A stretch of DNA of 5,014 bases. Source: Burkholderiaceae bacterium (GTDB lineage Bacteria; Pseudomonadota; Gammaproteobacteria; Burkholderiales; Burkholderiaceae_C). The notes under the pieces were generated by a model, which saw only the letters and a program-made list of their open reading frames with translations, searched no databases and had not been told where the DNA came from. This document shows positions 1 to 5,014 of this stretch, piece after piece; the stretch's first letter is position 1; every line of letters starts with the position of its first letter. The translations under genes and the position numbers were made by a program. The stretch spans positions 1-5,014 of the forward strand of contig JALRBF010000067.1 of the NCBI GenBank assembly GCA_023262365.1. The letters are read 5' to 3'.

Positions 1-1390
1 CTTTGCCCGAGGCCGAGGGGCCGTCAATGCAAATCACTGGTGCGCTGCCCGGGGCCGAATGGGCCACATCAAACCAAGTAGAAAAAAAGTTAGGAAACGT
101 TTTGCCCACGCACGCCGGGTCAAGCAGGCGCAGGCCAAGCCGGTCGGGGTTGCACGCGGCCAGGGCAAAGCACATGGCCACGCGGTGGTCGTCGTAGGTG
201 TGGATGGCCGCGCGTTGCCACTGGCCAGGCGGCACCGGGTCGATGCGCAGCCAGTCCTCGCCGTGCGCCACCGTGGCCCCCAGCGCGCGCGCCTCGTTGG
301 CCATGGCGGCGATGCGGTCGGTTTCTTTGACGCGCCAACTGCCAATACCGGTAAGCGTGCTCGGGCCATCGGCCAGCATGGCCATGGGCACCAGGGTCAT
401 GGCGGCGTCGGGTATGGCGGTGCAGTCTAGGGTGAGGGCTCGCAGCGGCCACGCGTCGCGCCACACCGCAAGCCCATGCGCCGTGGCTTGCACCTGAGCG
501 CCCATGGCGCGCACCGCGTCAATGAAGCGAATGTCCCCTTGCAAGGCGTCTTCACCCAGGCCTTGGATGCACAGCGGTTGGCTGGGGCTAGCCGCCAGCG
601 CGCCCAGCGCCAAAAAGTAGCTTGCCGCTGAGGCGTCGGGCTCAATATCAAAGGTGCCGGGTGAACGGTACACGCTGCCACGTGGCAGCACAAAGCGTTG
701 CCAGTTGTCGTTGTGCAGCGTCACGCCAAAGGCCTGCATCACGGCTAGGGTAATGCCCACGTAGGGCTTAGAGATGAGCTCGCCTTGCACGTCAATCACC
801 ACGTCACTTGCGCTGCGGGCCAGCGGCAGCGCCATCAGCAAAGCGGTAAGAAATTGGCTCGAGACGTCGCCGCGCACGCGCACCGGTTGGCTCAGGTTAA
901 TCTGGGCAGAGGCCACGCGCAGCGGCGGGTAGCCGTCTTGCTGTATGGCTTGCACCGACGCGCCCATGGCCTGCAGAGCTTGCACCAAATCGCCGATGGG
1001 GCGCTGGTGCATGCGCGGCACGCCGCTGAGCTCGGCGTGCGCACCCAACAGGGCCAGGGCCGCCGTAAGCGGGCGCATGGCGGTGCCGGCGTTACCCAAA
1101 AAAATCTTTAGGGGCGCCTCAGCGGTGCCCAGCGTGGGCGTGGTGGTTCCCTGCAGTTGCCATGTGGTGCCCTGGCTTTGCACGCCCACGCCAAGCTGCT
1201 GCAGCGCTTCTCGCATCACCTGGGTGTCGTCTGACTCGAGCACACCGCGCAAGGTGGTGGGCTGCGGGCACAGGCCGGCGAGCAGCAGCGCGCGGTTGGT
1301 GATGCTTTTTGACCCCGGTAGCCGCACCGTGCCACTGGCGTGGGTAACGGCCGGCAGGTCAATGAAATCGGGGCGGTGGGTCAACGTCAT
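1..1390 (-). CDS. aroA-cmk: Bifunctional EPSP synthase-cytidylate kinase fusion (3' end outside window)
   Basis: The N-terminal part is 3-phosphoshikimate 1-carboxyvinyltransferase, which joins shikimate 3-phosphate and PEP to make EPSP, the penultimate step to chorismate. I translated all 463 complete codons and found no stop. Signatures in order: LPGSKSITNR (24-33, K28), LGNAGTAMRP (98-107, PEP site, class I pattern), GDVSSQF (174-180), EPDASAASYF (250-259), catalytic D328 in PDAAM, WRVKETDR (352-359, K355, E356, R359), DDHRVAM (400-406) and DPACVGKTFPNFF (424-436, K430). Where E. coli AroA would end (427 residues), this frame continues through a short linker into APVICIDGPSASGK (450-463). 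That is the start of cytidylate kinase, including most of its P-loop (GPSASGK). Cmk phosphorylates CMP and dCMP using ATP. The ATG lies 10 bases after the tyrA stop and gives a normal AroA N-terminus, but no strong Shine-Dalgarno is visible. The kinase remainder lies beyond base 1, so its completeness is unseen. Confidence 0.93.
   Translation of the reverse strand, partial: MTLTHRPDFIDLPAVTHASGTVRLPGSKSITNRALLLAGLCPQPTTLRGVLESDDTQVMREALQQLGVGVQSQGTTWQLQGTTTPTLGTAEAPLKIFLGNAGTAMRPLTAALALLGAHAELSGVPRMHQRPIGDLVQALQAMGASVQAIQQDGYPPLRVASAQINLSQPVRVRGDVSSQFLTALLMALPLARSASDVVIDVQGELISKPYVGITLAVMQAFGVTLHNDNWQRFVLPRGSVYRSPGTFDIEPDASAASYFLALGALAASPSQPLCIQGLGEDALQGDIRFIDAVRAMGAQVQATAHGLAVWRDAWPLRALTLDCTAIPDAAMTLVPMAMLADGPSTLTGIGSWRVKETDRIAAMANEARALGATVAHGEDWLRIDPVPPGQWQRAAIHTYDDHRVAMCFALAACNPDRLGLRLLDPACVGKTFPNFFSTWFDVAHSAPGSAPVICIDGPSASGK
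2..58 (-). other. AroA/Cmk junction: linker and start of the cytidylate kinase domain
   Basis: The AroA C-terminus reads NFFSTWFDVAHS, aligning by eye with the usual DYFETLFSVA ending of betaproteobacterial AroA. Only about five residues (SAPGS) separate it from the kinase beta-1 strand APVICIDGP. No stop codon or ATG lies between the domains. The only near-start in frame is a GTG at 37-35 (V452), inside the conserved strand and without a Shine-Dalgarno sequence, so independent initiation of Cmk looks unlikely. Confidence 0.85.
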
Positions 1391-1400
1391 GGGTAACCCG

Positions 1401-2270
1401 TCAGTCGGCACGCAGCGTCCACTGGCCGCGCGCATCGCGGGCTTGGCAAAGCAGCTGGTGCAAGCCGTCGGCGTTTTGCTGCGCCAAACACTGGGTAAGG
1501 GTGCTCAGCGCTTGTTCAAACGCTTGCGTTTGTGCCAGCACCTGCGTGCGGTTGGCCAGCAGCACGTCGCGCCATAGGGTGGGGTCGCTGGCGGCGATGC
1601 GTGTGAAGTCGCCAAAGCCCGGCCCAGCCAAGCGTAACCAGGGGTCGAACTCGGGCTGCCCGATCATGCCCAGCATGTAAGCAAACGCCAGCAGGTGCGG
1701 CACGTGGCTGACCGCGGCAAACGCCGCGTCGTGTGCCGCCGGGCTCATGCGCGTGACGCGCGCGCCCAGCGCCTGCCACACGCTTTGGGCGTGGGCCACG
1801 GCGTCGGAAGCGGTGGCCTTGGCGGGGGTCAAAATCACCCGCCGATCGCGGTACAGATTGGCCTGGGCGTGTGCCACCCCGGCACGTTCGCTGCCAGCAA
1901 TCGGGTGGCATGGCACAAAGTTGGCCTGGCGTGCGCCCAGGTGCTGTTGGGCCATTTGCACCACATCGGCTTTGGTTGAGCCCACGTCCATCAGCAGGGC
2001 GTGTGGGGCCAAGGCTTGCTCGGCCAATGCCATGCAATGCGCCGTGGCCGCCACGGGTACGGCCAACAGCACCATGTCGGCTTGGTTCATCGCGTCGCTG
2101 GCGTGGTCCACGGCACGGTCAATCACGCCGTGGGCAAGGGCTGCGGCCCGCGTTGACGCGCTGGGGCTGTAGCCCACCACCTCGCGCACCAAACCGTGTG
2201 CCCGGGCCGCCAAGGCAAACGAGCCGCCCATGAGGCCGCAGCCCACCACGCCCAAGCGCTCAATCATCAT
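1401..2270 (-). CDS. tyrA: Prephenate dehydrogenase
   Basis: TyrA oxidatively decarboxylates prephenate to 4-hydroxyphenylpyruvate with NAD(P)+, the tyrosine branch competing with PheA for prephenate. From the ATG at 2270 it is 289 residues, the size of a monofunctional enzyme without chorismate mutase or ACT domains. A Rossmann nucleotide-binding motif, GVVGCGLMGGS, is at residues 7-17. GSTKADVV (97-104) and CHPIAGSE (121-128, H122) are followed by SHVPHLLAFA (188-197, H189). The helix FTRIAASDPTLWRD holds R224, S228 and W233, spaced like the A. aeolicus active-site residues R250, S254 and W259. The frame is also open upstream to an ATG at 2315, but that would add 15 residues (MRVLQGAGHL...) before the beta-1 strand and overlap pheA by 49 bases. 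The ATG-ATG pair at 2270 and 2267, coupled to the pheA stop, is far more likely. Arogenate specificity cannot be excluded from sequence alone. The cofactor (NAD or NADP) is not determined. Confidence 0.94.
   Translation of the reverse strand: MMIERLGVVGCGLMGGSFALAARAHGLVREVVGYSPSASTRAAALAHGVIDRAVDHASDAMNQADMVLLAVPVAATAHCMALAEQALAPHALLMDVGSTKADVVQMAQQHLGARQANFVPCHPIAGSERAGVAHAQANLYRDRRVILTPAKATASDAVAHAQSVWQALGARVTRMSPAAHDAAFAAVSHVPHLLAFAYMLGMIGQPEFDPWLRLAGPGFGDFTRIAASDPTLWRDVLLANRTQVLAQTQAFEQALSTLTQCLAQQNADGLHQLLCQARDARGQWTLRAD
2267..2270 (-). other. pheA/tyrA ATGA stop-start overlap
   Basis: The minus-strand sequence GCATGATGATTGAG holds the pheA stop TGA (2269-2267) inside the tyrA start ATG (2270-2268), with a second in-frame ATG directly after it. 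Such 4-base overlaps commonly couple translation of adjacent genes through ribosome re-initiation. No good Shine-Dalgarno sequence sits at the normal distance, which fits coupling. Confidence 0.8.
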
Positions 2271-3349
2271 GCCGGGGCCGCCGCAAAGGTGCCCAGCACC
2301 TTGTAAAACGCGCACAGGCCTTGCAAGTCGCTCAAGGCCGCGGCCACCTCGGGGTTGGAGGGGTGACCTTCGATGTCAATGTAAAACACATAGTCCCACT
2401 GCCCCGAGCGCGCGGGGCGCGATTCAAAACGCGTCATGGACACCCCGTGGCGTTTGAGTGGCGTGAGCAAATCGTGCACCGCGCCCGGTCGGTTGGGCAC
2501 CGACACCACCAAGCTGGTGCGGTCGTTGCCGGTGGCCGGCGGCGCCGCCAAGGTGCTGGGCAGGCAAATCACGCCAAAGCGGGTGCGGTTGTGGCTGTCG
2601 TCTTGTATGGCTTGGGCCACCACGTGTAGCCCCCACAGCGAGGCGGCACGCTCGCCAGCAATGGCCGCCCAGCTTGGGTGCTCGGCCACCAAGCGGGCAC
2701 CCTCGGCGTTGCTGCTGACGGCGCGGCGCTCGGCACCAGGCAGGTGTTGGCTGAGCCACTGTTGGCACTGGGCCAAGGCTTGCGGGTGCGCCAGCACCAC
2801 CTCAATGCCGTCCAGCGCGTTGCTGCGGCGCATCAGGTGATGCCGCACCGCCAAACTTACTTCGCCCACCATGTGGGCAGGGGTGGTCAGCAGCAAGTCA
2901 AGTGACCGTGTGATGACGCCCTCGGTGGAGTTTTCCAGCGGCACCATGCCAAAGTCGGCGCCCCCGCTGGCGGTGTAGCGAAACACCTCGTCTAGGCTGG
3001 CACAGGGCACCTCGTCGATGCTGCTGCCAAAAAACGTCAGTGCCGCCTCTTGGCTAAAGGTACCCTCGGGGCCCAAATACGCCACGCGTTGCTTGGCCTC
3101 TAGGGCGCGGCAGGCCGACATGATTTCGCGCCAAATATGCGCCACGCTGGTGGGCTGCAACTGCAGCGCGGGGCTTTGCTGCAAGCGGCGTATGACCTCG
3201 GCTTCGCGCTCGGGCCTAAACACCGCCGAGCCCTCGGCGTGCTTGAGCTGCCCTACCTCTTGGGCCAAGGCGGCACGTTGGTTGAGCAAGTTGAGCAACT
3301 GCTGGTCAACCTGGTCAATCGCTTGGCGCAACTCGTTTAAATTGGGCAT
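2267..3349 (-). CDS. pheA: P-protein: bifunctional chorismate mutase/prephenate dehydratase
   Basis: PheA converts chorismate to prephenate and then to phenylpyruvate, committing carbon to phenylalanine. The 360 residues hold three domains. An AroQ-type chorismate mutase spans about 1-85, with R8, R25, K36 and R48-E49 matching the E. coli active-site pattern. A prephenate dehydratase domain spans about 88-265: VAYLGPEGTFSQEAA at 89-103, PLENSTEG at 137-144, and the catalytic TRF motif at 256-258. A C-terminal ACT domain spans about 278-355. It holds the phenylalanine-binding ESRP motif (309-312) and a GAVH variant (289-292) of the usual GAL motif, so feedback inhibition by phenylalanine is expected from family knowledge. 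The length agrees with E. coli PheA (386) allowing for a shorter linker. The ATG is supported by GAGG five bases upstream and by normal alignment of the mutase helix. The terminal TGA overlaps the tyrA ATG. No leader-peptide attenuator is visible, as expected for an internal operon gene. Confidence 0.97.
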   Translation of the reverse strand: MPNLNELRQAIDQVDQQLLNLLNQRAALAQEVGQLKHAEGSAVFRPEREAEVIRRLQQSPALQLQPTSVAHIWREIMSACRALEAKQRVAYLGPEGTFSQEAALTFFGSSIDEVPCASLDEVFRYTASGGADFGMVPLENSTEGVITRSLDLLLTTPAHMVGEVSLAVRHHLMRRSNALDGIEVVLAHPQALAQCQQWLSQHLPGAERRAVSSNAEGARLVAEHPSWAAIAGERAASLWGLHVVAQAIQDDSHNRTRFGVICLPSTLAAPPATGNDRTSLVVSVPNRPGAVHDLLTPLKRHGVSMTRFESRPARSGQWDYVFYIDIEGHPSNPEVAAALSDLQGLCAFYKVLGTFAAAPA

Positions 3350-3354
3350 GGTGG

Positions 3355-3358
3355 CCTC
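3355..3358 (-). promoter_or_regulatory. Shine-Dalgarno of pheA (GAGG)
   Basis: Reading the minus strand, the 21-base serC-pheA spacer ends GCGAGGCCACC before the ATG. GAGG is complementary to the 16S rRNA tail and lies five bases from the start codon. It is the clearest ribosome binding site in the window and supports the pheA start at 3349. Confidence 0.7.
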
Positions 3359-3370
3359 GCAGGGATGGGG

Positions 3371-4474
3371 TTAGTGTGATTGTTCAAACGCTTGCATGTA
3401 CGCCACCAAGGCTTGTACGCCGGCCAGTGGCATGGCGTTGTACAGGCTGGCACGCATGCCGCCCACGGCCTTGTGCCCTTTAAGGTTGAGCAGCCCCTGG
3501 GCTTGGGCTCCGGCCAAAAACGCCTCGTCCAGGCCCGGTTGGGTCAGGGTAAAGGGCACGTTCATGCGCGAGCGCCACGCCGGGTCCACGGCGTTGTGGT
3601 AGAGCGCCGAGTCGTCAATGCACCGGTACAGCAGCTGCGCCTTTTGCGCGTTGCGTTCGGCCATGGCTTGGGTGCCGCCTTGGTCGCGCAGCCATTGCAG
3701 CATCAGCCCCAGCAGGTACATGCTGTAGGTGGGCGGGGTGTTAAGCAAGCTGTTGGCCTGCGCCTGTGCGGCGTAATGCAGTACCTCGGGACAGTGCGGG
3801 CTGGCGCGGTCCAGGCAGTCTTGCCTTACCAGCACCAGCGTAAGGCCCGCGGGGCCCAGGTTTTTTTGCGTGCCCGCGTACGCCACTGCCACGCCGCTCC
3901 AATCCATGGGGCGCGAGGCGATGTGGCTGGAGCAGTCAATCACCAGCGGGGTGTGGCAACCCAGCGCCGCCAAGTTGGGCCATTGGTCAAATTCAAGGCC
4001 GTGAATGGTCTCGTTGCCGCACAGGTGCAGCCAGTCGGCACCTTGGCGCCACTGCCACTGGCTGGCGGGTGCAACGTGGGTAAAGCCATCAGCGCCGCCG
4101 TGGTGGGCCACATGCACGTCGGCGTGCCGGGCGCTGCTTTTAGCCGTTTTTTGGCTCCAGTGGCCGGTCACCACCACGTCGCCGCGCGAGGTGCCGTTGG
4201 GTGCAGCCAGGTTGAGAGGCACCGCGCTGTTTTGCAGCGAGGCGCCGCCAGGCAGCAAAAGCACGGCCATCTCGGGGGGCACGGCCAGCAACTCGCGCAC
4301 ATCACTGAGTACCTGCTGCAAGATGGATTCAAACGCCGCGCCGCGGTGGCTCATCTCTAACACGCTCATGCCTTGGCCGTGCCAATCCAGCATGTCAGCG
4401 GCGGCTTGCGCCAGCACCTCGGGCGGCATGGTGGCCGGCCCGGCAGAAAAATTAAACGGCCGCGCTGCCCCCAT
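3371..4474 (-). CDS. serC: Phosphoserine aminotransferase (PLP-dependent)
   Basis: SerC is a cytosolic homodimer. It transaminates 3-phosphohydroxypyruvate with glutamate to give O-phosphoserine, and also acts on 3-hydroxy-4-phosphohydroxythreonine in PLP synthesis. The 367 residues match the usual length of about 360. The family N-terminus FNFSAGPATMP is at residues 7-17. The substrate-binding pair H43-R44 lies in MSHRG. GHW (104-106) contains the tryptophan that stacks on PLP. NETIHGLEF (154-162) has the betaproteobacterial H where E. coli has D. The Schiff-base lysine is K204 in AGTQKNLGPAG, and GGMRASLYNAM (338-348) is the C-terminal phosphate-binding signature. No residue that I can check is missing. 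The ATG is chosen because it gives the normal N-terminus and sits immediately after the gyrA TAA with no spacer. No Shine-Dalgarno sequence is evident upstream, so initiation is probably coupled to gyrA translation (inference). The gene ends in TAA, 21 bases before pheA. Confidence 0.97.
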   Translation of the reverse strand: MGAARPFNFSAGPATMPPEVLAQAAADMLDWHGQGMSVLEMSHRGAAFESILQQVLSDVRELLAVPPEMAVLLLPGGASLQNSAVPLNLAAPNGTSRGDVVVTGHWSQKTAKSSARHADVHVAHHGGADGFTHVAPASQWQWRQGADWLHLCGNETIHGLEFDQWPNLAALGCHTPLVIDCSSHIASRPMDWSGVAVAYAGTQKNLGPAGLTLVLVRQDCLDRASPHCPEVLHYAAQAQANSLLNTPPTYSMYLLGLMLQWLRDQGGTQAMAERNAQKAQLLYRCIDDSALYHNAVDPAWRSRMNVPFTLTQPGLDEAFLAGAQAQGLLNLKGHKAVGGMRASLYNAMPLAGVQALVAYMQAFEQSH

Positions 4475-4477
4475 TTA
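4472..4477 (-). other. gyrA stop abutting the serC start (TAAATG)
   Basis: The gyrA TAA (4477-4475) is followed with no spacer by the serC ATG (4474-4472). The preceding bases, within the alanine/proline-rich gyrA tail, hold no recognisable Shine-Dalgarno sequence. This suggests serC translation depends on ribosomes finishing gyrA, and that the two genes share a transcript. Confidence 0.75.
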
Positions 4478-5014
4478 ACTCGCAGCCGGCGGCTCGGGTG
4501 AATTGGGCTCGGCCGTCTGCGTCTCGTCGGGCGCGTCTTCGCCGGCGTCGTCACCCGCGTCGGCAATGCGTTGCATGCCCGAGAGCTTGGCGCCGTCGTC
4601 CAGTGCCATCAGCGTCACGCCTTGCGTGGCGCGTCCCATCTCGCGCACCTCGGCCACCCGGGTGCGCACCAGCACGCCGTGGTCGGTGATGAGCATGATT
4701 TGGTCTTCGGGCTTAACCAGCGTAGCTGCCACCACCTTGCCGTTGCGTTCGCTTTGCTGAATGGCAATCATGCCCTTAGTGCCCCGGCCATGGCGGGTGT
4801 ACTCGCCCATGGCCGTGCGTTTGCCGTAGCCGTTTTGGGTGGCGGTAAGCACGCTTTGCTCTTCGTCTTCGGCCACCAGCATGGCAATCACGGCTTGGCC
4901 TTCTTCGAGCGCCATGCCGCGCACGCCACGGGCGTTGCGGCCCATGGCGCGTACGTCGTTTTCGTCAAAGCGTACGGCCTTGCCGCCGTCACTAAACAGC
5001 ATCACGTCGTGGCT
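4475..5014 (-). CDS. gyrA: DNA gyrase subunit A, C-terminal fragment (5' end outside window)
   Basis: GyrA is the breakage-reunion subunit of DNA gyrase (A2B2), the cytoplasmic type II topoisomerase that introduces negative supercoils using ATP bound by GyrB. Only the last 179 residues are present. The frame is open to the right edge and its first residues there are SHDVMLFSDGGKAVRF. What is seen is the end of the C-terminal DNA-wrapping beta-pinwheel. Successive blades carry the repeated basic-glycine loops GRNARGVRG (fragment residues about 25-33), GRGTKG (76-81) and GRATQG (127-132), each followed by a beta-rich stretch such as DQIMLITDHGVLVRTRVAEV. The N-terminal catalytic tyrosine domain and the canonical GyrA box lie outside the window. 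The protein ends in a low-complexity acidic tail (about 153-179) rich in D, E, P and A, as in other GyrA proteins where the tail modulates wrapping. ParC is less likely because of the blade pattern and the tail. The TAA stop directly abuts the serC ATG. Confidence 0.96.
   Translation of the reverse strand, partial: SHDVMLFSDGGKAVRFDENDVRAMGRNARGVRGMALEEGQAVIAMLVAEDEEQSVLTATQNGYGKRTAMGEYTRHGRGTKGMIAIQQSERNGKVVAATLVKPEDQIMLITDHGVLVRTRVAEVREMGRATQGVTLMALDDGAKLSGMQRIADAGDDAGEDAPDETQTAEPNSPEPPAAS

Noticed and set aside
34..369. A minus-strand frame ending in TGA at 36-34 that could be read as a separate small gene or the true aroA end.
   Set aside because: Upstream of the T7 tract this frame is not AroA-like. 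It overlaps the conserved frame holding KETDR, DDHR and CVGKTFP. It matters only as the +1 frame stop after slippage.
945..1577. A 210-codon plus-strand open frame crossing the aroA start and tyrA end.
   Set aside because: It is antisense to two clearly identified genes, has a low-complexity composition and shows no motif. It is treated as a shadow frame.
2271..2315. Upstream ATG at 2315 as the tyrA start.
   Set aside because: It adds 15 residues before the Rossmann beta-1 strand with no family counterpart and enlarges the overlap with pheA. The ATG at the pheA stop gives the normal N-terminus.
3350..3370. Possible terminator or promoter in the serC-pheA spacer.
   Set aside because: It is only 21 bases, with no inverted repeat or T-run and no room for -35/-10 elements inside it. 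The only recognisable element is the GAGG ribosome binding site.
3380..4360. A 326-codon open frame on the plus strand, antisense to serC.
   Set aside because: It lies entirely opposite serC, which has full catalytic signatures. Its translation is rich in H, G, V, Q, A and R with no recognisable domain. Long antisense frames are expected in GC-rich genes with G/C-biased third positions.
301..4927. The palindrome CCATGG recurs about nine times across the window, more than expected by chance.
   Set aside because: The copies sit in ordinary codon contexts such as GCC ATG GCC and CGC ATG GGC within the genes, at irregular spacing. Ala/Arg-Met-Ala/Gly codon use explains them without a site function.

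Overview
The window is a tightly packed bacterial housekeeping operon with every gene on the minus strand, so transcription runs from the right edge to the left edge. In transcription order it holds the 3' end of gyrA, complete serC, complete pheA, complete tyrA, and an aroA reading frame that continues without a stop codon into the start of cmk and leaves the window at base 1. The DNA is GC-rich with G/C-biased third codon positions. The gene order gyrA-serC-pheA-tyrA-aroA-cmk and the protein sequences are typical of Betaproteobacteria, order Burkholderiales. Examples are the NETIHG motif in SerC, a P-protein ACT domain with ESRP, and a TyrA without an ACT domain. A member of the Comamonadaceae is the best guess. 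This is judged from recalled family sequences, not a search.

Layout: 5014-4475 is the last 179 residues of DNA gyrase subunit A, made of beta-pinwheel blades and an acidic tail. 4474-3371 is phosphoserine aminotransferase, whose ATG directly follows the gyrA stop. 3349-2267 is the bifunctional chorismate mutase/prephenate dehydratase, 21 bases after serC and with a visible GAGG ribosome binding site. 2270-1401 is prephenate dehydrogenase, which overlaps the pheA stop as ATGA. 1390-1 is EPSP synthase fused in frame to the cytidylate kinase P-loop. There is no gap larger than 21 bases, no RNA gene, no mobile element, no CRISPR array, and no visible promoter or terminator.

Metabolic logic: AroA makes EPSP, the precursor of chorismate. 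PheA converts chorismate to prephenate and then phenylpyruvate. TyrA converts prephenate to 4-hydroxyphenylpyruvate. SerC makes phosphoserine and also acts in PLP synthesis. Cmk phosphorylates CMP/dCMP for nucleic acid precursors, and gyrase sets DNA supercoiling. The start-stop overlaps and short spacers suggest co-transcription and translational coupling.

The one architecturally notable item is the AroA-Cmk fusion, together with a T7 homopolymer just upstream of the junction, where a slip in either direction would give a stand-alone AroA. The fusion type is, from memory, already known in Burkholderiales. I see no evidence for a previously undescribed system in this window.
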